Positions 10,298-18,428 of a stretch of DNA of 64,000 nucleotides are shown one piece after another (within the stretch, counting starts at the first letter, position 1; each line of letters begins with the position of its first letter). The translations under genes and the position numbers were made by a program. The notes beneath the pieces were generated by a model, which saw only the letters and a program-made list of their open reading frames with translations, made no database searches and was not told the DNA's origin. The stretch comes from Luteolibacter rhizosphaerae (GTDB lineage: Bacteria; Verrucomicrobiota; Verrucomicrobiia; Verrucomicrobiales; Akkermansiaceae), in contig NZ_JAPDDR010000006.1 of NCBI RefSeq assembly GCF_025950095.1, positions 248,001 to 312,000 of the forward strand, given 5' to 3'.

Positions 10298-10412
10298 GGT
10301 GGGGTAGTGGTTCGTTCGATGAGCGTCGAACAATCGATAATGCCGCTTTCTGCGGCGTCAAACGATAATTCGATCATTGTCGAACAATACACCCGTGCTA
10401 CCTTCCCGCGCA
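10298..10412. promoter_or_regulatory. Divergent operator region with a duplicated 20-bp element
   Basis: This short gap separates the leftward oxidoreductase operon from the rightward ArsR-type gene. It contains two direct copies of TTCGAT-N4-GTCGAACAAT, at 10315-10334 and 10369-10388, spaced 54 bp start to start. The second copy includes the near-perfect palindrome ATTGT-CGA-ACAAT. CGATAAT occurs at 10335-10341 and 10363-10369, and a GCCGC/GCGGC inverted repeat (10342-10356) lies between. The arrangement fits binding by the adjacent dimeric regulator at both promoters. The repeats are seen directly; their role is inferred. Confidence 0.7.
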
Positions 10413-10751
10413 ATGAAACCCTACACCCACCCCGCGCTCGGCGATGTCTCCCTGCCGGCGGTCATGCAGGCCCTTTCCGATCCGTGCCGGATCGAGATCC
10501 TGCGCTCCCTCATGGATGCGGGCGAGCTCGCCTGTGGTGACATCCCGCTCGATATCTCGAAGGCAACCGTTTCCCACCACTTCGCCGTCCTCCGCGAGGC
10601 GGGGCTGGTTCTCACCCGTACCGAGGGCACGCGCTGCCTCAATACCGTGCGGGAGGAAGAACTTGAGAAGCGCTTCCCTGGGCTGCTCGGCCTCGTTCTC
10701 CGCGAGAAGTCCAAGAAGCCGGCGAAAAGGCCTAGCGTCCAAGGCGCTTGA
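10413..10751 (+). CDS. ArsR/SmtB-type winged-helix transcriptional regulator
   Basis: 112 residues from the ATG at 10413; a TTG at 10377 would start inside the operator-like repeat and is unlikely. The protein has the ArsR fold: ALSDPCRIEILRSLMDAG, then ISKATVSHHFAVLREAGLV as recognition helix and wing. It lacks the ELCVC metal-binding box of classical ArsR/SmtB sensors, but has single cysteines in SDPCRIE, ELACGD and TRCLN that could sense electrophiles or redox changes (inference). It is transcribed divergently from five oxidoreductase genes, and its own start lies 25 bp after the second operator-like repeat, suggesting autoregulation. Related non-metal ArsR proteins often repress neighbouring reductase genes. 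Confidence 0.88.
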   Translation: MKPYTHPALGDVSLPAVMQALSDPCRIEILRSLMDAGELACGDIPLDISKATVSHHFAVLREAGLVLTRTEGTRCLNTVREEELEKRFPGLLGLVLREKSKKPAKRPSVQGA

Positions 10752-10942
10752 GGCCAACTCCCGCGACGTGGCGGGCGCTTCAATGATGGCCAGCGTATGG
10801 CGCTCGTGAGATGGCCTCGCGAGAGACGGAAGAAATCTGGAAGAAGGCAGGCGTCTTCTGCTCCTAATCCTTGGCTTCTTCGTCGCCGTTATTTTTTTCC
10901 TGCCTCATCACGGGAAATGGTTACTCTCTCATTTCGTACGCC

Positions 10943-11401
10943 ATGAAAACTTTCACCCTCAACGTCAACGGTCAGACCCGCCAGGCGGAGGCGGCCGACG
11001 ACACACCGCTTCTCTGGGTTCTCCGGGACCATCTTGATCTGGTCGGCACCAAGTTCGGTTGCGGCATGGCGCTTTGCGGGGCCTGTACCGTGCATGTCGA
11101 TGGACAGGCGGTCCGTGCCTGTGTGCTGCCGGTCTCGCAGGTCGGTGACAAGAAGGTCACGACGATCGAAGGCCTTGCCCAAGACGGCAAGCTCACCGCG
11201 CTTCAGAAGGCCTGGTGCGATCACGATGTCGCGCAGTGCGGCTATTGCCAGGCCGGGCAGATCATGTGTGCCACCGCCCTGCTCGCCGAGAAACCGAAGC
11301 CCACTGATGCCGAGATCGATGCGGCGATGTCCGGGAACCTCTGCCGCTGCGCCACCTACACCCGCATCCGCCAAGCCATTCACACCGCCGCCGCCCAATG
11401 A
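10943..11401 (+). CDS. (2Fe-2S) subunit of molybdenum hydroxylase, IorA-like
   Basis: 152 residues from the ATG at 10943. The N-terminal half binds a plant-type [2Fe-2S] cluster ([11 protein letters not shown], with a fourth Cys near residue 60), and the C-terminal four-helix half a second cluster through [11 protein letters not shown] and NLCRCATY. This two-cluster small subunit is the electron-transfer partner of xanthine-dehydrogenase-family enzymes of the isoquinoline 1-oxidoreductase/nicotinate dehydrogenase type. The stop overlaps the start of the large-subunit gene as ATGA (11398-11401), indicating translational coupling. No signal peptide is present, so export would be by hitch-hiking with the Tat-targeted large subunit, as known for this family. 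Confidence 0.95.
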   Translation: MKTFTLNVNGQTRQAEAADDTPLLWVLRDHLDLVGTKFGCGMALCGACTVHVDGQAVRACVLPVSQVGDKKVTTIEGLAQDGKLTALQKAWCDHDVAQCGYCQAGQIMCATALLAEKPKPTDAEIDAAMSGNLCRCATYTRIRQAIHTAAAQ

Positions 11402-13584
11402 ACTCCGCCCTTCCCGCTCTCGACCGTCGCGGGTTCTTCCGCATCAGCGCGCTGGCTGGCGGAGGATTCTTCCTCGGCTCCTTCTCAGCTCAGGCTGCCG
11501 ATTCCTCGCCCGAAGCGTTCTCGCCGAATGCTTACGTCCGCATCACGCCGGAGGGTGCGGTGACCATTTTCTCCAAGAACCCGGAGGTGGGGCAGGGGAT
11601 CAAGACCTCCCTGCCCATGATCATCGCGGAAGAACTCGAAATCCCTTGGGAAAAGGTAACGGTCGAGCAGGCGCCGGTAAACGAGAAGTCCTACGGACGC
11701 CAGGTTGCCGGAGGAAGCATGTCCACGCCCACGAATTACGATACCCATCGTAAAATGGGTGCCATCGCCCGGGTGATGCTGGTCGAGGCCGCGGCCAAGG
11801 AGTGGGGCGTGCCAGCCTCCGAGTGCGAGGCGATCGCCGGGGAAGTGGTGCACAAGTCCAGCGGCAAGAAGCTCGGCTATGGCGCGCTTGCCACCGCGGC
11901 TTCGAAGCTTCCCATCCCTGATCAAAACTCCGTGCCGCTGAAGAAAGTCGCGGATTTCAAACTTCTGGGGAAGCGGATCGGCGGGGTGGACAATCCGAAG
12001 ATCGTCACCGGCCAGCCCTTGTTCGGCATCGATCAGAAGCAGCCCGGTCTCAAGTACGCCTGCTATGTCCGCTGCCCCGTTTTCACCGGCAAGGTAAAGG
12101 AGGCGAACCTCGACGAGATCAAGAAGCTGCCGGGGATCACGGATGCATTCGTCATCGAGGGCACTGCCGACCACTACGGCCTGCTGCCCGGCATCGCCAT
12201 CATTGGGATCGATACCTGGTCCACCTTCCAGGCGCGGAAGGCGCTCAAAGTGACTTGGGACTCAGATACGAAGGAGAGCTTCGCGGCCCATGCTGCCAAA
12301 GCTGCGGAACTGATGAAGGAAGGCAAGGCCGCGAACGAAATTCGCCGCAGCGGCAGTCCGGAGTTCCCCGATGATGGAAAGACCATCTCGGGCAGCTACC
12401 ATTACCCGCACCTCTCGCACGCGAATCTGGAACCTCAGAACTGCACCGCGGTCTTCAAGGACGGGGCCGTGGAGGTCTGGGCTCCGACCCAGAATCCCGG
12501 TCCCGGCTTCGATGGCATCGCGAAGGCGCTCGGCATCCCCAAGGAGAAGGTGACGATCCACATGACGCGCATCGGCGGTGGCTTCGGCCGCCGCTTGATG
12601 GGTGACTTCATGATTGAGTGCGCCGCCATCGCGCAGAAGCTAGAAGGCACGCCGGTAAAGGTCACTTGGACCCGCGATCAGGATCTCGCGCACGATTACT
12701 ATCGTGCCGGTGGTTGGCATCACTTCCGCGGTCGTCTCGATGATTCCGGAAAGCTCGCCACTTGGGCCGATCACTTCGTGACCTTCGGCCTCAATAGCGA
12801 CGAACGCACCGGCAACGGTGCCGACCTGGGTGGCGACGAGTTCCCCAGTCGCTTCGTTCCGAACCTGCTTCTGGAGCGGACCATTCTTTCCAGCAATACG
12901 CCCCTCGGTTGGTGGCGCGCTCCCGGTTCCTGCGCGCTCGCGTGGGCGATCCAAGGCTTCATCGATGAGATGGCGCATGCCGCGAAGAAGGATCCGCTCG
13001 ACTTCCGCCTGGAGCTTTTGGGCGAGGATCGCGAAGTGCCCGCCAGCGGTGGCCGCGGTGTCCCCTACAATGCCACCCGCATGAAAGGCGTCCTCCGGCT
13101 TGCCGCGGAGAAATCGGGCTGGGGCGAGAAGCTTGAACCCGGGCGGGGCAGGGGAATCGCATTCCACTTCAGCCATCTTGGCTATGTCGCCGTGGTCGCC
13201 GATGTCACCGTCAGCAAGGAGGGCGTGCTCAAGGTCAACAAGCTCACCGCAGCTTGCGATGTCGGTCCCATCATGAACCTCAGCGGTGCGGAGAACCAGG
13301 TCCAAGGCTCGATGATCGATGGCCTCAGCGCTGCATGGTTCCAAGAGATCCTCGTGGAGAACGGAGCCGTTCAGCAGACCAACTTCCACGAGTATCCCCT
13401 CCTTACCATGAAGGATGCGCCACGAGTCGAAGTTCATTTCGCCAAATCCGACTTCCCGCCCACAGGCCTCGGTGAACCGGCTCTCCCTCCCACCGCGCCC
13501 GCGATCACCAACGCCATCTTCGCCGCGACCGGCAAGCGCGTCCGTACCTTGCCCTTGGCCAAACAGGATCTAAGCTGGAGCTGA
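11398..13584 (+). CDS. Molybdopterin-binding subunit of aldehyde/isoquinoline oxidoreductase, IorB-like
   Basis: 728 residues. The N-terminus has a Tat-type signal ([19 protein letters not shown]), so the holoenzyme is probably periplasmic. Molybdenum-cofactor loops are visible in GGGFGRR and in the C-terminal [17 protein letters not shown], whose glutamate corresponds to the catalytic base of the xanthine dehydrogenase family. Length and layout match IorB-type subunits (about 700-750 residues, duplicated binding domain). It is coupled to the iron-sulphur subunit upstream and followed 9 bp later by xdhC-like and mocA-like maturation genes. The substrate is likely an aldehyde or N-heterocycle; it cannot be fixed from sequence. 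No cytochrome subunit is adjacent, so the electron acceptor is unknown. Confidence 0.94.
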   Translation: MNSALPALDRRGFFRISALAGGGFFLGSFSAQAADSSPEAFSPNAYVRITPEGAVTIFSKNPEVGQGIKTSLPMIIAEELEIPWEKVTVEQAPVNEKSYGRQVAGGSMSTPTNYDTHRKMGAIARVMLVEAAAKEWGVPASECEAIAGEVVHKSSGKKLGYGALATAASKLPIPDQNSVPLKKVADFKLLGKRIGGVDNPKIVTGQPLFGIDQKQPGLKYACYVRCPVFTGKVKEANLDEIKKLPGITDAFVIEGTADHYGLLPGIAIIGIDTWSTFQARKALKVTWDSDTKESFAAHAAKAAELMKEGKAANEIRRSGSPEFPDDGKTISGSYHYPHLSHANLEPQNCTAVFKDGAVEVWAPTQNPGPGFDGIAKALGIPKEKVTIHMTRIGGGFGRRLMGDFMIECAAIAQKLEGTPVKVTWTRDQDLAHDYYRAGGWHHFRGRLDDSGKLATWADHFVTFGLNSDERTGNGADLGGDEFPSRFVPNLLLERTILSSNTPLGWWRAPGSCALAWAIQGFIDEMAHAAKKDPLDFRLELLGEDREVPASGGRGVPYNATRMKGVLRLAAEKSGWGEKLEPGRGRGIAFHFSHLGYVAVVADVTVSKEGVLKVNKLTAACDVGPIMNLSGAENQVQGSMIDGLSAAWFQEILVENGAVQQTNFHEYPLLTMKDAPRVEVHFAKSDFPPTGLGEPALPPTAPAITNAIFAATGKRVRTLPLAKQDLSWS

Positions 13585-13593
13585 TCTCGCCTC

Positions 13594-14541
13594 ATGTCCG
13601 ACTGGCCCTTCCTCTTCGACTTCGCCCGACGTCATCAAAATGACCGCCTGGCCTTGGCGACTCTTGTGGCGCGGGAAGGGTCTAGCTATCGTCAGCCCGG
13701 CGCCCGCATGCTCATCGCCGCGGACGGCTCCTTCACTGGCTCCCTCAGCGGCGGTTGTATCGAGGAGGGCATCGCCCGCACGGCCCGCCGGGTGTTGGAG
13801 AACGGGACACCGGAGCGCATCGTGATCGACACGCGCCCGCATTTCGGCTGCCCGGGCAAGCTCCACATCCTTATTGAGGCCATCGATCCAACTCTTCCCG
13901 CCCGCATCGCGTCCACGTTGCGCGAGCGCAGATCCCTGACTTTGGTGACCGGGCCCTGCGGGACTCGCTTCGATGGCAGGGCGGACTCCGGCGAACTGCT
14001 GGAGAAGGTTGCGCCGCCGCCTCGCCTGGTGGTGGTGGGCTGGACTCCTGACATCGATCCCGTCCTCGCCTTCGCGTCTTCCCTCGGCTGGGAACGGCAT
14101 CGTGTTCTCCGCGATGATCGCATGCTTCCGGAGACGCCCAGCATTGCGGGCGAGTCGGTGGTCTCGCTCGCTTCGGAGGACTTCGCGCGCAGTTTTCGTC
14201 CCGACCCGCTCACCGCGGTGCTGGTGATGACCCATCATCTCGCCACCGATCTGGCCTTCCTGCGCGAGATCCTGCCGGCGGGCTACGGTTATCTTGGCCT
14301 TCTCGGCTCGCGCCGTCGCCGCGAAACCCTTCTCGCCGAGCTTGGCTCGCTTGGGCTTCTGGAGGATCCATCGATCACGGATCGCTTCCACGCCCCCGTA
14401 GGTCTCGATCTCGGCGGCCACCACCCGGCGACCATCGCTCTCGCCATCGTCGCGGAGATCCAGGCGGTGCTTGCCGGGGCCTCCGGTGGCTTTCTCCGGG
14501 ATCGTAGCGGTACGATTCATTCCGAGCCTCTCCCGGCGTGA
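13594..14541 (+). CDS. XdhC/CoxI family molybdenum-hydroxylase maturation protein
   Basis: 315 residues. The N-terminal XdhC domain shows LATLVAREGSSYRQPGARM and GSLSGGCIEEGI, with the conserved cysteine of that loop; the C-terminal Rossmann-like half includes VLVMTHHLATD and GLLGSRRRR, then LDLGGHHP. XdhC proteins bind molybdenum cofactor, promote its sulphuration and insert it into xanthine-dehydrogenase-type enzymes. The gene begins 9 bp after the large subunit and ends overlapping the mocA-like gene (GTGA at 14538-14541), so all four genes form one module dedicated to the enzyme encoded upstream. It acts in the cytoplasm before Tat export. Confidence 0.94.
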   Translation: MSDWPFLFDFARRHQNDRLALATLVAREGSSYRQPGARMLIAADGSFTGSLSGGCIEEGIARTARRVLENGTPERIVIDTRPHFGCPGKLHILIEAIDPTLPARIASTLRERRSLTLVTGPCGTRFDGRADSGELLEKVAPPPRLVVVGWTPDIDPVLAFASSLGWERHRVLRDDRMLPETPSIAGESVVSLASEDFARSFRPDPLTAVLVMTHHLATDLAFLREILPAGYGYLGLLGSRRRRETLLAELGSLGLLEDPSITDRFHAPVGLDLGGHHPATIALAIVAEIQAVLAGASGGFLRDRSGTIHSEPLPA

Positions 14542-15143
14542 AGATCGCCGCCCTCGTGCTCGCTGCTGGTCGGGCCAGCCGCTTCGGTTCCCCCAAGCAG
14601 CTCCTGCAGTGGGAAGGGCGCAGCTTGATCGACCGTGCCTGTGGCACCGCCTTGGAGGCCGGGTGTCGTCCGGTGCTTCGTATCCTGGGGGCGCATGCCG
14701 ATCAAATACTAGAGGCACCGTACCCTGCCGGTGTCCAAACCCTGACCCACTCCGCTTGGCAGGATGGCATGGGCAGTTCCATTGCTGCAGGCGTCACCCG
14801 CCTTCTCGAACTTGATCCGGAGCTCGCCGGTATCTTCATCCTTCTGCCGGATCAGCCGCTTGTCACCGCCGCGCTTCTCCTCCGCTATCTGGGGAGCGAT
14901 GCATCCATCATCCTCTGCGATCACGGAGCCGCCAGCGGGCCCCCGGCATTTTTTCGCCGCGAGCACTTCCCGGCCTTGATGAAGTTGGAGGGGGATCAAG
15001 GGGCGAAGGCGATCGCGGCCCGCCACCCCGAGGCCACGGCCATGATTTCCTTTCCCGACGCCGCTTGGGATGTCGATACCCCCGAGGTATGGGAGTGTTT
15101 CACTCGCTCTCGGGCCACCAGTTCGGAGCCACGATCGATGTGA
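14538..15143 (+). CDS. MocA-like molybdenum cofactor nucleotidyltransferase
   Basis: 201 residues from a GTG overlapping the xdhC-like stop by four bases. The N-terminus carries the nucleotidyltransferase loop LVLAAGRASRFGSPKQLL, with the arginine and lysine that contact NTP, and a downstream LLPDQPL metal-binding motif and SGPPAFF. This is the MocA/MobA-like family; MocA transfers CMP to molybdopterin to make the cytosine dinucleotide form used by aldehyde-oxidoreductase-type enzymes. Clustering with IorAB-like and XdhC-like genes supports that role over the guanylyltransferase alternative. The last 44 bp overlap the end of the convergent zinc-ribbon/repeat gene. The arginine-rich final residues (about 190-201) look like read-on rather than a conserved tail. 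Confidence 0.9.
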   Translation: MKIAALVLAAGRASRFGSPKQLLQWEGRSLIDRACGTALEAGCRPVLRILGAHADQILEAPYPAGVQTLTHSAWQDGMGSSIAAGVTRLLELDPELAGIFILLPDQPLVTAALLLRYLGSDASIILCDHGAASGPPAFFRREHFPALMKLEGDQGAKAIAARHPEATAMISFPDAAWDVDTPEVWECFTRSRATSSEPRSM

Positions 15144-16665
15144 TCTCCAGCCAGTTCTTGCCGCCTTCCACGGAGTGCCTCTTCAGCTCCAATACCGCGG
15201 ATGCCGGATGGCCTGGCGTAGCGGCCGCGCGTAGGATCCGTTCCAGATCCGAATCCGTGGGCGCGAAAGCATATCGGTCCCTGCCAGGCATTGGCGGATC
15301 AATCCGGAAGCCGGAATAGCCTTTGATCGCGGGGGCCGCAAAGTTCGTCATACGGACGAGCAGGTGGAACTTGCCCGTATCACCACCCCGCCCGCCTGCG
15401 AAGCGGCTGAAGTGATCATCTTCAAACTCCACGAAGCTTCCCCAATCCACACGCCATCCTTCCTGTGTTCGGACCACTGCCACCGGAAAACCTTCCGCAT
15501 GCGTCTCAGTGGAGACCAAGTAGCTATAGAATGTCGGCTCCTCGCCTTCTTCTCCATGGGAGTCATTCAGCTTTATCCGCATCACCTTCACCGCGCCGTC
15601 CGGCATCTGTGAATAGTAGGACTTCATCTGGTTCGCCGTGTTTTCCGAGAGCAGGGAATGCTTCGCCCGCTCCTGCCAGGTTGGCGCGGAGAGGAAGGCC
15701 TTCAGGGCAGCCTCAGGCGCGGCGATGATTTTGATGGGCGCTTCCGCATTGTTCCCGGAGGGCGGCTGTGGCTCTGGCTTGCGGACCGCTTCGGATGAGT
15801 TCTCCGCTTCCGGTGAGGCCGGCGGGACATCGGGAGATTTCTTCGCTTCCGGAAGTGTTAGAGTGCCCGGGGCCGGCGTCGGCTCTCCGGCCTCCTGGCG
15901 TCCGACAAACCATCCGAGCAAGTAGCCGCCGATCAATCCGCTCAAGGCCGCGAGCAAAATGGAAAGCAGCCACACGGCGGATGACCTCCTCGCCGGCGGG
16001 GGCGCCAGCGGCGGGGCTTCGATCGGTGTCCGCGGCAGGGCACGGAAAGGCTCCGAGAAGGGAGCTGGTCGTTCCCGCGCTGCCGGCGGCGTGAGCGGTG
16101 AAACGACGAACGCCGGTTCCGGCTCCTCCGCGGGGAAAGGGGTAGGCGGCCTGACGGGAAATAAAGGCTCGGGTGGCAAGACCGGCTCGGGTGGCAGGAC
16201 CGGTTCGGGTGGCAGGACCGGTTCGGGTGGCAAGACCGGCTCGGGAGGCAAGACCGGTTCGGGTGGCAGGACCGGTTCGGGTGGCAGGACCGGTTCGGGT
16301 GGCAGGACCGGTTCGGGTGGCAGGACCGGTTCGGGAGGCAAGACCGGTTCGGGTGGCAGGACCGGCTCGGGGGCAGGGACCGGCTCGGGGGCAAGGACCG
16401 GCTCGGGGGCAGGGACCGGTCTGACAAAAGGATTGAAGGGATCGCTCGCGCGCGTGGCAGCGTAGTGTGCCTCCGCCCGGGCAATGGCCGCCGGCTCCGC
16501 CGTGGTGAGGTCCTTCAAGGGCCGCGCCGCCAAGCCCCGGATGAGATCGGGACCGACGATCTCACAGGCGCATCTCGGGCAAGGCCCGCTGAAAGCCTCT
16601 GCCGACAGCGGCACGCTCAAGGCGATCCCGCAAATCGGGCAGTGGAATTGGATCACGTCGGCCAT
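15100..16665 (-). CDS. Zinc-ribbon, proline-rich hexapeptide-repeat membrane protein
   Basis: 521 residues from the ATG at 16665. Residues about 6-35 hold two CxxC pairs (CPICG and CPRCA), a zinc-ribbon pattern. Next is a tract of hexapeptides, mainly PPEPVL, about residues 80-165, encoded by 18-bp DNA repeats, followed by a proline-rich segment and one transmembrane helix near 225-250 (WLLSILLAALSGLIGGYLLG). The distal 200 residues form a soluble domain of unknown family with AFLSAPTWQERAKHSLL and GWRVDWGSFVEFEDD, a pattern often seen in Verrucomicrobia. By topology the zinc ribbon is cytoplasmic and the distal domain periplasmic (inference). It is the third gene of a run with PP2C and phosphopantetheinyl transferase genes. 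Function unknown. Confidence 0.8.
   Translation of the reverse strand: MADVIQFHCPICGIALSVPLSAEAFSGPCPRCACEIVGPDLIRGLAARPLKDLTTAEPAAIARAEAHYAATRASDPFNPFVRPVPAPEPVLAPEPVPAPEPVLPPEPVLPPEPVLPPEPVLPPEPVLPPEPVLPPEPVLPPEPVLPPEPVLPPEPVLPPEPVLPPEPLFPVRPPTPFPAEEPEPAFVVSPLTPPAARERPAPFSEPFRALPRTPIEAPPLAPPPARRSSAVWLLSILLAALSGLIGGYLLGWFVGRQEAGEPTPAPGTLTLPEAKKSPDVPPASPEAENSSEAVRKPEPQPPSGNNAEAPIKIIAAPEAALKAFLSAPTWQERAKHSLLSENTANQMKSYYSQMPDGAVKVMRIKLNDSHGEEGEEPTFYSYLVSTETHAEGFPVAVVRTQEGWRVDWGSFVEFEDDHFSRFAGGRGGDTGKFHLLVRMTNFAAPAIKGYSGFRIDPPMPGRDRYAFAPTDSDLERILRAAATPGHPASAVLELKRHSVEGGKNWLEITSIVAPNWWPESE
16166..16417. repeat. 14 tandem 18-bp repeats coding for the PPEPVL tract
   Basis: Fourteen uninterrupted units of the form GGYTCGGGNGGCARGACC on the plus strand lie within the minus-strand repeat gene. 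Several units (for example 6 to 9) are identical, while the last three share a variant GGCTCGGGGGCARGGACC. Near-perfect identity at DNA level points to recent slippage or recombination and probable length variation between strains. The unit is a multiple of three, so copy-number change keeps the reading frame. Confidence 0.95.
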
Positions 16666-16719
16666 CAAGGAATCGCGCAACCCCTCTCTGCCATGGATCC
16701 GGCGTTCTGTCGAATATGC

Positions 16720-17385
16720 TCAGCCTTGGAAAATGCGGATCTCTGCCTCCGTGCAGGCGTGCGGTGCCGCCAAGTGTGCGATGTGACGTTCCAGTGCGGG
16801 GTGATGTAGCCGCCTCACCCCGAAGCCTAACAGGCGTGGATGAGGCGCCGTAGGGTCCGCGAGCGAAACCGTCTCCGGGGCGAGTGACATGCCGGTTCCC
16901 AGCGCTTTCAGCAGCGCTTCCTTCCTCGTCCATAGATCGATCAGGGCTAGCGCCCTCCGGTCTTTCTCAAGCGGCAGCCCGGCAATCTCCTCGGGGTGAC
17001 AAAAACTCGCTTCGCAGCCCAGCAAGCTGGTGCCCCGGTCTGCGGGCTCGATATCCACGCCGATTTCGCCCTCCATGGAGAGTGCGATCAAAGCGAGATC
17101 ATCGCAGTGCGAGAGATTGAAATGCAGGCCTTGGTGCGGCTTCGCCAGGGCGGGCTTTCCGTATTCTCCGGTTTCGAGAACCAGTTCCTCGGGAGGGCCT
17201 TCCAAGATCTCGCCCAAAATCATCCTGAGTGCCGACCGGCACGCCCGCCAACGCGCCGCGTCTTTCTCGAAGCAGAAGCGCCCGGCCAGTTCTTCCTCGG
17301 CGCGATTCAAGCGAGCGCCCCGAACCTTGGCAGGGTCCACGACATGCACGATCACCGAGCCCGGCGCGGGATACTTGTTGCTCAC
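16720..17385 (-). CDS. 4'-phosphopantetheinyl transferase (Sfp-type)
   Basis: 221 residues, the normal length of Sfp-type enzymes. The family motifs are present: FNLSHCDDLALIAL, the Mg2+-binding GVDIEPADR, and WTRKEALLKALGTG. Such enzymes move phosphopantetheine from CoA to a serine of acyl or peptidyl carrier proteins in the cytoplasm. No carrier protein, polyketide or nonribosomal peptide gene lies in the window, so the partner is elsewhere; AcpS-like service of fatty acid synthesis or a secondary pathway are both possible. The gene lies 31 bp after the PP2C gene and 54 bp before the zinc-ribbon/repeat gene, probably in one transcript. Confidence 0.92.
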   Translation of the reverse strand: MSNKYPAPGSVIVHVVDPAKVRGARLNRAEEELAGRFCFEKDAARWRACRSALRMILGEILEGPPEELVLETGEYGKPALAKPHQGLHFNLSHCDDLALIALSMEGEIGVDIEPADRGTSLLGCEASFCHPEEIAGLPLEKDRRALALIDLWTRKEALLKALGTGMSLAPETVSLADPTAPHPRLLGFGVRRLHHPALERHIAHLAAPHACTEAEIRIFQG

Positions 17386-17416
17386 GCTGCCATCAGGATC
17401 CGGGGCCGGGGTCGGG

Positions 17417-18241
17417 TCAACCGACTTCGATCACGACCGCAGTGGTATTGTCGCGCCCGGAATCCGCCACAGCGGCGAGCACCAGGCTCTCCGCGCACAA
17501 ATCCTTTCGCGCCAGCTCGTTGAGCCGCTTGTCCCAAAGGCCGTCCACCAGACCGTCCGAGCAGATCAGGAAGCGGTCGCCGGGCTGGCAACTGACACGC
17601 CCGATGTGGGGATCGATTTTCTGGTTGCCTCCGCCCAAGGCCTGCGAGAGGGAACTTTTGCCGGGATGGGCCCGCGCTTCGCGCTCGTTGATCTTGCCGG
17701 ATCTCCGCAGCCAGCCCACGTGCGAGTGATCGTGGGTGAGTTGGAGCATTTCCCCCTCCTTCGGCAGGTAATAGATCCGGCTGTCACCGATGTGGGAAAA
17801 GCACATCCAGCCCGGCATGAACCAGCACAGGCTGAGCGTGGCCCCCATGCCATGGCACTCCGGATAGTAGCGTCCCAAGTCACTGATGGAAAGGTGAATG
17901 CGCTCGAAGAGTTCCCGCAATACATCGCTGAAGCCCGCCTCCAAATGCTGGGCTGCCATTCCGAAGCTGGGCGGCAGGAGGCGCGTGATCTTTTCCACCG
18001 CGATCTTACTCGCGAATTCCCCGGATTTTGCGCCGCCCATGCCGTCGCTCACCGCGAAGACGAAGTCGGATTCCCCCATACTCCCGCCGCCGGTTTTACC
18101 GAGGTAGCGGATCTCCCTCGCATCGAAGGTCAAGGCAAGGAAAGCATCCTCGTTGTTGGTCCGGAAACGACCCACGTGGGTCATGCCGGACCAATTGATT
18201 TGGAGCGGGTAATCTGGATTTTCGGGCGCGTCTTGGGTCAC
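17417..18241 (-). CDS. PP2C-family protein serine/threonine phosphatase
   Basis: 274 residues from a GTG at 18241; the frame stays open to 18373 but that extension has no family match. The metal and catalytic motifs of PP2C/PppA-type phosphatases are all visible: RTNNEDAF, FAVSDGMGGAKSGE, GMGATLSL, SHIGDSRIYYL, ICSDGLVDGLWD and GRDNTTAVV. Two Mn/Mg ions held by these aspartates hydrolyse phospho-Ser/Thr. Proteins of this length without extra domains act in the cytoplasm against Hanks-type kinases, but no kinase gene is in the window. It is the first gene of a leftward run with the phosphopantetheinyl transferase and the zinc-ribbon/repeat protein. Confidence 0.93.
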   Translation of the reverse strand: MTQDAPENPDYPLQINWSGMTHVGRFRTNNEDAFLALTFDAREIRYLGKTGGGSMGESDFVFAVSDGMGGAKSGEFASKIAVEKITRLLPPSFGMAAQHLEAGFSDVLRELFERIHLSISDLGRYYPECHGMGATLSLCWFMPGWMCFSHIGDSRIYYLPKEGEMLQLTHDHSHVGWLRRSGKINEREARAHPGKSSLSQALGGGNQKIDPHIGRVSCQPGDRFLICSDGLVDGLWDKRLNELARKDLCAESLVLAAVADSGRDNTTAVVIEVG

Positions 18242-18428
18242 GTTTCGTGCGCGAATCTGAGTGTTCGCCGGGGTGGCGGCAAAAACAAAAAATCGTGACA
18301 GTCCTTGTAGCTTGGCCTGTCTACTGCTTTCACGGGGGCGGTGCTGGCATATGCACGCACTGGGGGCTTGCACGCCCCTCGATCATCCGCACGAATCCTC
18401 GCGATCCGAACAACAACCTAAGAATACG

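Noticed and set aside
16166-16417. Possible CRISPR array
   Set aside because: Units are directly tandem without spacers and encode a proline-rich peptide in frame, so it is a coding repeat.
15959-16465. Glycine-rich plus-strand frame through the 18-bp repeat
   Set aside because: Open only because the 18-bp repeat has no stop in any frame; the minus frame has the zinc ribbon, membrane helix and downstream domain.
18242-18428. Sigma-54 promoter candidates (GGCATATGCACGC, GGGGGCTTGCAC) before the glutamine synthetase gene
   Set aside because: The -24/-12 spacing does not match TGGCAC-N5-TTGCA on either one.
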